Assembly (NCBI GenBank): GCA_016218905.1
Contig: JACRCS010001079.1
Location: 1-20,029 of the forward strand
Direction: 5' to 3'
DNA: 20,029 nucleotides
DNA from: Deltaproteobacteria bacterium
Lineage (GTDB): Bacteria; Desulfobacterota_C; Deferrisomatia; Deferrisomatales; JACRMM01
Under the pieces are notes generated by a model. The model was given only the letters and a program-made list of their open reading frames with translations, had not been told where the DNA came from and ran no database searches. Made by a program: the position numbers and the translations under genes. Shown here piece by piece: positions 6,701 through 15,051 of the stretch. The first letter of the stretch is position 1. Each line of letters opens with the position of its first letter.

Positions 6701-7689
6701 AGACCGTCGCCGTCATCGGGAGCAACTCTTTCTCCGGGAGCGACCTCGTCGACCTCCTCCTGACCGAGACCGAGAGCCGGGTGCTGGGGATCAGCCGCTC
6801 GCCCGAGAAGAGCGCGCTCAGCCTGCCCTACCTGAAGAACCCCCACCGGGAGCGGTTCCGGTTCCATCAGCTCGACCTGAACGGCGACATGGAGGCGCTC
6901 CTGGCCCTCCTCGCGGCGGAGCGGCCGAGCTGGATCGTCAACTTCGCGGCGCAGAGCGAGGTGGCGCCGAGCTGGGAGAACCCGGAGCAGTGGTTCCAGA
7001 CGAACGCGGTGGCCCTCGCGCGGCTCGGCAACTTCCTCAAGGACCAGCCGTGGCTCGAGCGCTACGTCCACATCTCCTCGCCGGAGGTCTACGGCACCTG
7101 TGTCGGCACGGTACGCGAGGACGCGCCCCTCAACCCGAGCACGCACTACGCGGCCTCGAAGGCCGCCGCCGACCTCTTCCTGACGGCGCTGCGGCGGCAC
7201 TTCGGTTTTCCGGTCGTCTTCGTCCGGTCGACGAACGTCTACGGCGCGCACCAGCAGCTCTTCAAGATCATCCCGCGCACGGTGATCTACCTGAGGCTCG
7301 GCAGGAAGGTGAGCCTCCACGGGGGAGGGCACGCGGTGAAGTCGTACATCCACATCCGCGACGTCTCCCGCGGCGAGCTCGCGATCCTGCGGAGCGGCGC
7401 GCTCGGGGAGACCTACCACCTCTCGCCCGACGGCGGCGTCGCGGTGAGGGACGTGGTGCGCGGCCTCTGCGAGCGCCTGGGCCGCCCCTTTGAGGAGAGC
7501 ACCGAGACGGTCGCCGAGCGCCTGGGCCAGGACGCGGCCTACGTCATCGACTCGTCCAAGGCGAGGGAGACGCTCGGCTGGCGGCCGGCCGTCGGCCTCT
7601 CCGAGGGCCTCTCGGAAGTGGTGACGTGGATCGACGAGTACTGGGACGAGATCCTGACGGCGTCCCTCGACTACGTCCACAAGCCCTGA
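6697..7689 (+). CDS. NAD-dependent epimerase/dehydratase (extended SDR, NDP-sugar 4,6-dehydratase-like)
   Basis: A 330-residue extended SDR starting at GTG 6697, inside the upstream stop. The catalytic Tyr-x3-Lys is Tyr151/Lys155 (HYAASKAAADL), and the serine/acid segment is HISSPEVYG (Glu130). 4,6-dehydratases usually have Thr-Asp-Glu or Ser-Ser-Glu at this site; here Pro129 precedes the Glu. The usual GGAGFIG nucleotide loop is GSNSFSG, a clear variant. NVYGAHQQLFKIIP and SYIHIRDVSRGEL match the sugar-nucleotide region of dTDP-glucose and GDP-mannose dehydratases, and the C-terminus ends with a family-typical GWRPAVGLSEGL. The likely job is 4-keto-6-deoxy sugar formation or epimerisation of an NDP-sugar. 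It does not look like PseB. Confidence 0.8.
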   Translation: MKTVAVIGSNSFSGSDLVDLLLTETESRVLGISRSPEKSALSLPYLKNPHRERFRFHQLDLNGDMEALLALLAAERPSWIVNFAAQSEVAPSWENPEQWFQTNAVALARLGNFLKDQPWLERYVHISSPEVYGTCVGTVREDAPLNPSTHYAASKAAADLFLTALRRHFGFPVVFVRSTNVYGAHQQLFKIIPRTVIYLRLGRKVSLHGGGHAVKSYIHIRDVSRGELAILRSGALGETYHLSPDGGVAVRDVVRGLCERLGRPFEESTETVAERLGQDAAYVIDSSKARETLGWRPAVGLSEGLSEVVTWIDEYWDEILTASLDYVHKP

Positions 7690-7699
7690 GGGGACACCC

Positions 7700-9361
7700 A
7701 TGACGAAGACGCCCCGCCTCCTCCTCACGACTTCCACGGTCGACGCGAGCGACGCTTACGTGGCGTACGCGCCGCCCATGGGGCTCTACATGCTCAAGCA
7801 CGCCGTGGAGCGGCGGGGCATCGAGTGCGACGTGGCGGACCGGAGCCTCCAGCCCGAGCTCGAAGCCGAGCTCCTAGCGCGGATCGAGCGCGGCCACTAC
7901 GGGATCGTCGGCTTCTCGGTCTCGCACCACAACATGCTCGGGGACCTGGAGACCCTGTGGCGCTTCCGGGCCGCCGCGGCGCGCTCGCCGAAGCCGTGCC
8001 TGCTGATCGGCGGAGGCCAGGAGGCCACGCTCAACCACGAGGAGTGGCTGAAGGCGGGGATGGACGCGGTCTTCCTCGGCTTCGCCCAGGACGCCCTGGT
8101 CGAGTTCGCGCAGGCGTGGCTGGACGCGGCCGCTCCGGACGCGGGGCCCGTGGCGTCGAAGGTCGACGGCGTCGCCTTCCGAAGCAGCGGAGGCGCGGTC
8201 ACCTACCGCCCGAGCCCCCGCCTCGACCCCGAGACCTTCTCCCGGTACTTCCACGACGACGTCCGGGCCATGCACGTACCCTTCCGCGTCTACTGGAGCC
8301 GGCTGCAGCAGGACGCGGCGACCCTCAACTTCAACCGGAACCGCTTCGTCTCCGAGACCGTTCGCCTCTATACGTCGAGCCACTGCCCGCAGACGTGCGG
8401 TTTCTGCAGCTCCCAGGCGTTCCTCCCCGAGTCCCAGGGCGGGCGCTCGGCGGTATCGATGCTTACCGCGGAGCAGGTCTTCGACCTCGTCAGGATGCAC
8501 GTGGAGACCTACGGCGCCCGCTGTTTCCTCTTCGCCGACGACGATTTCCTGGTCGGAAACCGCGTGGGCATCCGGAGGGCCCTGGACTTCTGCCGCGCGA
8601 TCTCCCGGGCCAAGGCGAAGGGGGACCTCCCCGAGGAGCTGATGCTCAACAGCCAGGCCAGGGTGGCCGACTTCTTCCATACGGACGGCAGCGGGCGCAG
8701 AGCGCTGGACCTCGAGCTCGTCTCGGCCCTGGCGGCCGCGGGGTTCCACGGGATCGGCCTGGGGGTCGAGACCTTCTCCGACCGCCTCCTGGCCTCGCCG
8801 TCGATCCACAAGGTGGGGATCCGGGAGGCGGACTGCCGGGTCGTCCTCGACGCGCTGATGGCGGCGGGCTTGAACCCGACGATCAACATCATCCTGATGG
8901 TCCCCGAGAGCACGGTCGACGACCTCGTCCACTCCGTCGAGGTCGCCGCGGAGTACCTGCTGAAGGGCTGCCAGGTGTCGGTGACCACGTTCATGAACTC
9001 GTTTCCGGGCGCCCGCGTCCACGGGCGCTCCGACTACCCCGCCACCTTCCGGGTGCTGGAGGGCCCGGGAGGCGAGCGCGTGACGTACACCGACGTGCTG
9101 GTGCCCCACGACCCGAGGCTCGCGGCCATCATGGACGGGGTGAAGGGCGCGGCGGCCGAGGAGCAGGAACGGGCCACGAACCGCTACTTCGACGGTAGCG
9201 GCGGCCTGCCCAAGGCGATCTCGTCACTGACGACGTTCCTGGCCGTGGCGAAGCTCCTGAACCGACGAGACGTCGCGGAGCGGGTGAGCTCGGCCATCCG
9301 GCTCCTCGCGGCGCGCAACCGGGCAGCCTCCGAGCCGGCCCGGGCCGCCGCGGCGGGCTGA
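7700..9361 (+). CDS. Radical SAM protein of the B12-binding type
   Basis: A 553-residue protein. Residues 1 to about 190 look like a cobalamin-binding Rossmann domain (PPMGLYMLKHAVERRG, GIVGFSVSHHN, LLIGGGQEATL). As in many B12 radical SAM enzymes, no DxHxxG motif is visible. The radical SAM core has Cys229-x3-Cys233-x2-Cys236 (HCPQTCGFC). It is followed by the FLFADDDFLV and GIGLGVETFSD segments seen in the core of this class. Members methylate unactivated carbons or carry out other radical rearrangements using cobalamin. The gene follows the SDR by ten bases and precedes the aminotransferase by fourteen. A C-methylation or rearrangement of the pathway sugar is possible; substrate unknown. 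Confidence 0.82.
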   Translation: MTKTPRLLLTTSTVDASDAYVAYAPPMGLYMLKHAVERRGIECDVADRSLQPELEAELLARIERGHYGIVGFSVSHHNMLGDLETLWRFRAAAARSPKPCLLIGGGQEATLNHEEWLKAGMDAVFLGFAQDALVEFAQAWLDAAAPDAGPVASKVDGVAFRSSGGAVTYRPSPRLDPETFSRYFHDDVRAMHVPFRVYWSRLQQDAATLNFNRNRFVSETVRLYTSSHCPQTCGFCSSQAFLPESQGGRSAVSMLTAEQVFDLVRMHVETYGARCFLFADDDFLVGNRVGIRRALDFCRAISRAKAKGDLPEELMLNSQARVADFFHTDGSGRRALDLELVSALAAAGFHGIGLGVETFSDRLLASPSIHKVGIREADCRVVLDALMAAGLNPTINIILMVPESTVDDLVHSVEVAAEYLLKGCQVSVTTFMNSFPGARVHGRSDYPATFRVLEGPGGERVTYTDVLVPHDPRLAAIMDGVKGAAAEEQERATNRYFDGSGGLPKAISSLTTFLAVAKLLNRRDVAERVSSAIRLLAARNRAASEPARAAAAG

Positions 9362-9375
9362 CGGAGGGGACGGCG

Positions 9376-10590
9376 ATGGAGCTCCACGACCTGGCACTCT
9401 ACGGAGGGAGGAAGACGCGGGAGGCGCCGTTGCCGCCGCGCAGGCTCTTCGGCGAGGCCGAGCTCGCGATGGTGAAGGCCGTCTTCGAGGAGAGCTGGGC
9501 CGAGGGCGTCGACTTCGGCTTCCAGGGGACGTACGAGGACGAGTACTGCAGGAAGTTCAGCGAGCTCCAGGGGGGAGGCTTCGCCGACGCGGTCTCCTCC
9601 GGGACGGCGGCCGTGTACCTGGCTCTCCGGTCCTTGGGTCCGGAGCCCGGGGACGAAGTCGTGGTCTCGCCGGTGACGGACCCGGGAAGCGTGGCGCCGG
9701 CGCTCCTCCTGGGCCTCACGCCCGTCGTCGCCGACGCCCGGCCGGGGGGCTACAACGTCGGACCGGCGGAGTTCGAGGCCAGCCTGACCGAGCACACGAC
9801 GGCGGCGGTCCTCACCCACTCGGGCGGGGTGCCGCTGGACCTCGACCCCATCCTCGAGATCGCCAGATCGAGGGGCGTCGCCCTCGTCGAGGACTGCTCC
9901 CAGGCCCACGGGGCCACGTACAGGGGCCGGAAGGTGGGTACCTTCGGAGACGTGGCCGCCTTCTCGACGATGTTCTCGAAGGCGCACGCCACCGGCGGCT
10001 GCGGCGGCGTCGTCTACACCCGCGACGAGGAGCGGTACTGGTTGCTGCGGTCGCTCGCCGACCGCGGAAAGCCGTTCCGGGCCGACGACTTCAACCCCAA
10101 GGACCCGCGCTCCTTCCTCTGGCCCACGCTCAACTTCAACCAGAACGAGCTCGCCTGCGCCATCGGCATCTCCACCCTGGGCAGGCTGGAGCGAATCGTC
10201 GAGCAGCGGCGGACGCTCGCCGCCAAGCTCTCCGAAGGCCTCCGGGCCTGCGTGGCCGTCGCTCCCGCTCCCTCCCTGCCCGCCCACTCCGAGGGCTCGC
10301 CGTTCTTCTACACGGCCGAGGTGGACACGGGGAAGCTCACGGTCCCGAAGGAGGAGTTTGCGCGAGCGGTCGCCGCCGAGGGGGTCTGGATCAATCCCAA
10401 CTACACCTACGTCGTCTCGGAATGGCCGTGGTTGCGCCGCTACGTCGGCTCCGTCGCGGATACCCCCAACGCGGCGGCGTACCGGGCGAGGACGTTCAAC
10501 ATCCTCTTCCACGAGCGGTTCGGGGACGAGGAGATCGAGGACATCGTCTCCGCCGTCCGGAAGGTGGAGTCGGTCTATTGCCGTACGTGA
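9376..10590 (+). CDS. DegT/DnrJ/EryC1/StrS-family PLP-dependent aminotransferase
   Basis: A 404-residue fold-type I aminotransferase. The PLP-binding lysine is Lys202 in MFSKAHATGGCGG. Asp173, which pairs with the pyridine nitrogen, is in VEDCSQAHGA. SSGTAAVYLAL supplies phosphate-binding residues. The N-terminus (LALYGGRKTREAPLPPR) is more like the StsC/AHBA-synthase branch, which begins 'LA..GG.P', than like PseC. The family converts keto sugars or ketocyclitols to amino derivatives with glutamate or glutamine as donor. A GGAGGGG site precedes ATG 9376. It may aminate the ketosugar made by the SDR, and could in principle replace PseC for region 3. The family is sure; the substrate is not. 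Confidence 0.88.
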   Translation: MELHDLALYGGRKTREAPLPPRRLFGEAELAMVKAVFEESWAEGVDFGFQGTYEDEYCRKFSELQGGGFADAVSSGTAAVYLALRSLGPEPGDEVVVSPVTDPGSVAPALLLGLTPVVADARPGGYNVGPAEFEASLTEHTTAAVLTHSGGVPLDLDPILEIARSRGVALVEDCSQAHGATYRGRKVGTFGDVAAFSTMFSKAHATGGCGGVVYTRDEERYWLLRSLADRGKPFRADDFNPKDPRSFLWPTLNFNQNELACAIGISTLGRLERIVEQRRTLAAKLSEGLRACVAVAPAPSLPAHSEGSPFFYTAEVDTGKLTVPKEEFARAVAAEGVWINPNYTYVVSEWPWLRRYVGSVADTPNAAAYRARTFNILFHERFGDEEIEDIVSAVRKVESVYCRT

Positions 10591-10620
10591 AAGCACGAGA
10601 TTTCGCCACACTGAGATTGC

Positions 10621-10625
10621 GGAGG
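10621..10625 (+). promoter_or_regulatory. Ribosome binding site of the MaoC-like gene
   Basis: GGAGG lies six bases before ATG 10632 and fixes this start over upstream in-frame codons. The gap from the aminotransferase stop (10591-10631) is slightly richer in A/T than the coding sequence but shows no convincing -35/-10 pair. Confidence 0.6.
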
Positions 10626-10631
10626 CGCCAG

Positions 10632-11048
10632 ATGGTGGAAATCGGTCAGTCTGCGTCGATCTGCAAGACCATCGAGTCCGAGGACATCCTCGACTTCGCG
10701 CGGCTCGTCTGCGACGAGAACCCCCTCCACCTGGACGAGGAGTTCAGCCGCCAACGCCGCTTCGGGAGGCCCGTGGCGCACGGGATGTTCGCCGCCTCGC
10801 TCATCTCGGCGGTGCTCGGGACGCGGCTCCCCGGGCCCGGGACGATCTACGTGAACCAAACGCTGTCGTTCCTGGCCCCCGCCTACGTGGGGGACACGCT
10901 GACCGCGACGGCGACGGTGATCAAGAAGCATCCGACGAAGCCGGTGGCGACGCTGGAGACCGTGTGCACGAACCAGAACGGGGAAGTCCTGATTCGGGGA
11001 GAGGCCGTGGTCTTCTTCGACGCACGTGCTTGCGCGCTGGCCGCTTGA
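10632..11048 (+). CDS. MaoC-like (R)-specific hydratase/dehydratase, single hot-dog domain
   Basis: This 138-residue protein has the length of a single-domain MaoC enzyme. The hydratase-2 signature is present as VCDENPLHLDEEFSRQRRFG, with catalytic Asp28 and His33. The usual Gly before the Asp is Cys27. The HGMFAASLIS and YVNQTLSFLAPAYVGDTL segments complete the family pattern. Relatives add or remove water across an enoyl thioester, usually acyl-CoA or acyl-ACP. Inside a sugar operon this is unusual: it may make a 3-hydroxyacyl group for N- or O-acylation of the sugar, or act on the sugar backbone itself. No acyl carrier protein or CoA ligase is visible nearby. Confidence 0.85.
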   Translation: MVEIGQSASICKTIESEDILDFARLVCDENPLHLDEEFSRQRRFGRPVAHGMFAASLISAVLGTRLPGPGTIYVNQTLSFLAPAYVGDTLTATATVIKKHPTKPVATLETVCTNQNGEVLIRGEAVVFFDARACALAA

Positions 11049-11076
11049 CCGCGCCGGCCGTTCCGGGAGTGGAGTG

Positions 11077-12786
11077 ATGACGCAAGGTGAGACGACGGTC
11101 GCCCTGAGGCTCTTCGGGAACGTCCTGTCCCTGAAGGTGACGGCGGCAGGCAAGATAGACTGGCACGAGGGGGCGTTCGCGGCGGGCACGTTCTCCGAGA
11201 CCTTCGTCTACACCTGGCTCCTGCACCGGTTGAAGCCGCTCCTCTTCGCGATGCCGCTGCCGCACATCCACATCTCCGTCGACGAGGCGTTCCACGCGAA
11301 GGCCGCTTCCGTCGTCCAGACGCTCCAGAGCGTCCTCTCGAAGACCAACGCGGCCATGCAGGCGGTGGAGCCGAGGCCCCGGGAGCCCGGCAGGCGCGGC
11401 GCCGTCCTCCTCATCAACGTCGACGGAAACGCCCGCTACCGCTCACTCTACGAGCGGCTCGTCGAGCGGAGCGCCGTCCCGGTCCACTACGTCGACATGA
11501 AGAGCGGGTTCAACAAGGAGACGCGCAGGTGGGAGCAGGCGCCCCCACCCTTCTCCATCCCGGAGCTGGTGGAGCGGATCCGGCGGGACGACGTCTCGAC
11601 GATCGTCTCGACGAACCACTACTTCCTGGAGAAGTACCTCTTTCAGGAGCACGTCTACCTCCAGGCGCTCCTCGACCGCCTCGGGGTCGACTACGTCATC
11701 ATCGACAACGATCCCTACGACGGCAGGCCGGAGGGGCACCTCCAGAAGGCGCTCTTCAACGACCCCGGACGCCCCCGCTTCTCGCTCGACCCGGTGGCCC
11801 ACGAGCCCTGGGACCGGGCGTACGGGCTCGAAAACGTCCGGTACGTGCCGATCCCGCAGACCTACTCGACGCCTCCGGCCGTGCGGGAAGGCTGCGTCCC
11901 CCGGCGGGTGGTCGTGCTCAGCAACTCCAGGATCCAGATGGTGCAGCCCGCGCTGGCCCGGATCCTCTACTTCCTCGACCACCTGCCGAGCGAGACCCTC
12001 TTCCGGGACGCTTCGCTCTGGTACTTGTCGGTCCGGCGGATGATCACGGACATCCTGCCGCTGTCCGAGGTCGAACGCCTCCACTACAACTCGGCCATGT
12101 GGACGTTCTTCTACGCCGCGACCCAGTTCCTGAAGTACGAGGTGATTGATTCCCTGCCGCCTGGCATGCCCGCCGACATCTACGGAGATCCCGGCTGGGG
12201 CGTCCTCTTCCCGGAGCTGTACCGGAACCGCTACCTCTCAGACGACGAGGTGGACGAAGTGCTCGGGCGCGAGGACTGCATCCACCTCCTGCTGAACTAC
12301 GGGCTGAGCTACTTCGACGGAGCGGGAGCCTTCTTCGACAACCTGCGGCGGGGCACGCTCTTCGTGAACTATCCTCCGGCCGTCCGGGCGGACGCGCTGG
12401 GAGGGCTGCGGCACCTGGAGTACGAGAATGCGGAGGAGCTCCGCGCGCTCATCGCGGACTACCCCAACCGCATCCTCCAGCCGGAGCTGCTGGACTCGCT
12501 CCGGACTCTCCACGCGGTCTGCCGGGACTGCTCGTCGGCGGTCGAGGAGCAGCTCGTCACCGGCGGGGCGACTCCGGCCCTGCGGGCCCGCTACGACGAG
12601 CTCGTGGAGGAGCATCGGGCGAAGATCCTGGACGAAACCTCCCGATACATCGACGGAAACGAAACGATGCTGCGGGAGACCTTCGGGTGTCTCTTCCAGG
12701 GTGCCCCCGCCCGCTACGCGCTCGAGAGATCCAGGTTCTACGGGAAGCCCTACGTCCGGCGCCTCTTGGCCGGGGCCCGGACCTGA
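11077..12786 (+). CDS. Unknown 569-residue protein, possibly a CgeB/GT-B-like glycosyltransferase
   Basis: I do not firmly recognise this protein. It has no signal peptide, no evident membrane segment and no cysteine cluster. The N-terminal third contains VLLINVDGNARYRSLYERLV, FSIPELVERIRRDDVSTIVS and VDYVIIDNDPYDG, which read like alternating beta-alpha units of a Rossmann domain. A later stretch (PADIYGDPGWG, CIHLLLNYGLSY, GTLFVNYPPAV, HLEYENAEELRALIADYPNR) resembles the C-terminal domain of CgeB-like glycosyltransferases: 'iyG.gW', 'ihLn', then a binding/return segment with 'eY.n.eEL'. An Arg-rich C-terminal tail follows. Context (glycan operon, between MaoC and a radical SAM gene) supports a glycosyltransferase or sugar-modifying role, but the call is inference. 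The start ATG 11077 follows a GGAG-rich stretch. Confidence 0.45.
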   Translation: MTQGETTVALRLFGNVLSLKVTAAGKIDWHEGAFAAGTFSETFVYTWLLHRLKPLLFAMPLPHIHISVDEAFHAKAASVVQTLQSVLSKTNAAMQAVEPRPREPGRRGAVLLINVDGNARYRSLYERLVERSAVPVHYVDMKSGFNKETRRWEQAPPPFSIPELVERIRRDDVSTIVSTNHYFLEKYLFQEHVYLQALLDRLGVDYVIIDNDPYDGRPEGHLQKALFNDPGRPRFSLDPVAHEPWDRAYGLENVRYVPIPQTYSTPPAVREGCVPRRVVVLSNSRIQMVQPALARILYFLDHLPSETLFRDASLWYLSVRRMITDILPLSEVERLHYNSAMWTFFYAATQFLKYEVIDSLPPGMPADIYGDPGWGVLFPELYRNRYLSDDEVDEVLGREDCIHLLLNYGLSYFDGAGAFFDNLRRGTLFVNYPPAVRADALGGLRHLEYENAEELRALIADYPNRILQPELLDSLRTLHAVCRDCSSAVEEQLVTGGATPALRARYDELVEEHRAKILDETSRYIDGNETMLRETFGCLFQGAPARYALERSRFYGKPYVRRLLAGART

Positions 12787-12803
12787 GAGGCGGAGAGGAC
12801 GAG

Positions 12804-14276
12804 ATGAAGGGCGAGACGGCCGCGTTCCGTTCGGAGAAGAAGAGGCTCCTGCTGGTGATCGCCAACTCCCGCTGGCTCGGCAAGCGGCACTGGAACCTCT
12901 TTCCGTACTCGGCGCTGATCCTGACGAGGCTCCTCAAGGAGGACTTCGACTTCGAGATCCTCGACGCCAACGGCGAGAACCTGACGACAGGCGAGGCGGC
13001 CGAGCGGATGCGCTCCTGGGGACCGGACGCGGTGCTCGTGGCCACGCAGTCGGTGGAGTACGGCGTGCAGTACCACGAGGTCGCGCGCCTCGCCAAGGAG
13101 GTTCGGCCCGACTGCACGACGGTCTTCGGGGGCGTCTACGCGACGGTGCTGCCGGAAGAAGCCGTCAAGGACCCGAACGTCGACTTCGTCTTCCTCTGGC
13201 ACGCGGAAGAGAGGGTAGGGGACTTTCTGGAGGCGGTCTTCTCGGGCGCGGCGGACCGCCTCAGGACCTTCCCGGGGCTGGCGTTTCGGGACGCCTCCGG
13301 CGCGGAGGTCTTGAACCCGGTGGAGAGCTACATCTCCGACGTCCGGGTGCAGGTCAAGCCCGACTACTCGCGGATCGACGTCCGGCCGTACCTGGTCCAG
13401 GAGAGCGACGACTACCAGTCCAACGCGCCCGACCTCTGCGGCAACATCCTCACGTCCTACGGCTGCCAGTACAACTGCCTCTTCTGCGCCGCGCGCACCA
13501 TCAGCGGGAGGAAGGTAGCGTTCCGGCCGGTGGCCGACGTCCTCGAAGAGATGGAATACCTGATGAACGAGCACGGCGTCAGGTACTTCATTTTCCACGA
13601 CGACGCCTTCGTCGCGAATCGCAAGCGGACCAGGCAGATGCTCAACGCCTTCATCGAAAGGCAGTACAACGTCCGCTGGAAGCTCGTCAACGTCGCGGCG
13701 TGGAACCTGGACGACGAGCTCCTCTCGCTCCTGAAGGCGGCGGGCTGCGAGCAGCTCACGATCTCGGTGGAGTCCGGCTCTCAACGGGTGCTGAAGGAGA
13801 TCGTGAGGAAGCCCCTGAAGCTCGAGATCGTTCCGCCCCTCGTCCGGAAGTGCCGGGCGCTCGGGATCACGATCGGCGCAAACTTCGTGTTCGGCTTCCC
13901 GGGGGAGACGTGGGAGGAGATCCGGCAGACGGTCCGCTTCGCGGAGCAGTGCGACTTCGACATCGCGCACTTCTGCATCGCGACGCCGCTGCCAAAGACG
14001 GACCTCTACGAGCTGGCTCGGGAGAAGGGGTGCCTGCCCGCGGACTTCAGCTTCACCGACCCGAGGTTCTTCGGCTTCGGCCGCGCTTTCCTCACCACCG
14101 ACGAGTTCACCCCGTTCGAGCTGATGGTGCTGAGATCGTACGAGTGGGACCGGATCAATTTCGGCACGCCCGAGAAGCTCCGGAAGATCGCCGAGCTCAT
14201 GAACCTCTCCGTGGCAGAGCTGAACGAACATCGCAGACTGACGAGGCAACGGTGCGGCGTCCACTTCATCGCCTGA
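12804..14276 (+). CDS. Second radical SAM protein of the B12-binding type
   Basis: A 490-residue protein. The N-terminal domain up to about residue 190 has a B12-binding-like pattern (LLLVIANSRWLGKRHWN, YSALILTRLLKEDFDFEILD, TTVFGGVYATVLPEEAV). The radical SAM core begins with Cys221-x3-Cys225-x2-Cys228 (YGCQYNCLFCAAR). It continues with FIFHDDAFVANRKRTRQML, LTISVESGSQRVLKEIVRK and NFVFGFPGETWEEIRQTV, all typical of the B12-dependent and related radical SAM class. The C-terminal 110 residues have no feature I can assign. A GGAGAGGA site supports the ATG at 12804. It differs clearly from the 553-residue homologue upstream, so two separate cobalamin radical steps are suggested. Confidence 0.85.
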   Translation: MKGETAAFRSEKKRLLLVIANSRWLGKRHWNLFPYSALILTRLLKEDFDFEILDANGENLTTGEAAERMRSWGPDAVLVATQSVEYGVQYHEVARLAKEVRPDCTTVFGGVYATVLPEEAVKDPNVDFVFLWHAEERVGDFLEAVFSGAADRLRTFPGLAFRDASGAEVLNPVESYISDVRVQVKPDYSRIDVRPYLVQESDDYQSNAPDLCGNILTSYGCQYNCLFCAARTISGRKVAFRPVADVLEEMEYLMNEHGVRYFIFHDDAFVANRKRTRQMLNAFIERQYNVRWKLVNVAAWNLDDELLSLLKAAGCEQLTISVESGSQRVLKEIVRKPLKLEIVPPLVRKCRALGITIGANFVFGFPGETWEEIRQTVRFAEQCDFDIAHFCIATPLPKTDLYELAREKGCLPADFSFTDPRFFGFGRAFLTTDEFTPFELMVLRSYEWDRINFGTPEKLRKIAELMNLSVAELNEHRRLTRQRCGVHFIA

Positions 14277-14316
14277 CGGTCTCGGCGCGCGCGGCGGCGG
14301 AAAGGGTTCGGGCTCC

Positions 14317-15051
14317 ATGAAGACGGGGATCGTCATTCAGGCGCGGACCGGCTCGACTCGCCTGCCCGGAAAGGTCCTCCTTCCCGTGGGGGGGCGCAGC
14401 GTCCTCGAACTCTGCGCCGTCCGGGCCGCCCGCTCGAAGAGAGCCGGGCTTCTGGTCATCGCGACCACGGACAAGGCCTCGGACGACCCGATCGCCCGAG
14501 AGGCGGAGCGGCTCGGCGTTCCGTGCGTGCGCGGCAGTGAAGAGGACGTCCTGGCCCGGTACCGCCTCGCCGCGCTGGCCCACGACCTCGACGTGATCTG
14601 CAGGGTGACGTCGGACTGTCCGCTGATCGACCCTGACGTCCTGGACGGCGTCTTCGACGTCTTCTCCGGGGGCTCCTACGACTACGTCTCCAACGCGCTC
14701 AGGCGGACCTTCCCGCGCGGCCTCGACGCCGAGGTCTTCTCCCGCAGCGCGCTGGAGCGGACCTTCGCCGAGGCGAAGGCCCCCGAGGAGCGGGAGCACG
14801 TGACGCCCTACCTGTACCGGAATCCGGGGCTCTTCTCCCTAGGCAGCTACGAGGCGCCGGTCGACCTCTCCCATTGCCGTTGGACCGTCGACGAGGCGGC
14901 CGACCTGGAGTTCGTGCGGCAGGTGGCGGCGCGCTTCGGGGACCGACTCGTACGGGCCGGATACCGGGAGATCGCCGCGCTCCTCGATCGGGAGCCGGAG
15001 GTCGCCCGCATCAACGCTCACGTGGCGCAGAAAGAGGTCGGGCGGCGATGA
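14317..15051 (+). CDS. SpsF/PseF-like cytidylyltransferase
   Basis: A 244-residue nucleotidyltransferase of the CMP-Kdo/CMP-nonulosonate group. The N-terminal IVIQARTGSTRLPGKVLLPV carries the nucleotide-binding R-x-G-S-x-R-x-P-x-K signature; further family blocks are RVTSDCPLIDPDVLDGVFD and PRGLDAEVFSRSALE. Relatives in nonulosonic acid pathways (PseF, SpsF) activate the free C9 acid with CTP. It lies directly before a PseG-like gene with a 4-base overlap (ATG 15048, TGA 15049-15051), the order seen in spore coat sps and pseudaminic acid clusters. A 40-base gap separates it from the radical SAM gene, with no strong ribosome binding site, so the start is fixed mainly by homology to the 'MK..I.IQAR' N-terminus. 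Confidence 0.82.
   Translation: MKTGIVIQARTGSTRLPGKVLLPVGGRSVLELCAVRAARSKRAGLLVIATTDKASDDPIAREAERLGVPCVRGSEEDVLARYRLAALAHDLDVICRVTSDCPLIDPDVLDGVFDVFSGGSYDYVSNALRRTFPRGLDAEVFSRSALERTFAEAKAPEEREHVTPYLYRNPGLFSLGSYEAPVDLSHCRWTVDEAADLEFVRQVAARFGDRLVRAGYREIAALLDREPEVARINAHVAQKEVGRR

Noticed and set aside
7825..9198. Long + strand frame overlapping the radical SAM gene
   Set aside because: It is Arg/Gly/Pro-rich without motifs and fully inside the radical SAM coding region in another frame.
10591..10631. Possible promoter in the gap before the MaoC gene
   Set aside because: No -35/-10 pair with acceptable spacing could be picked out; the gap is only 41 bases and a ribosome binding site explains its purine-rich end.
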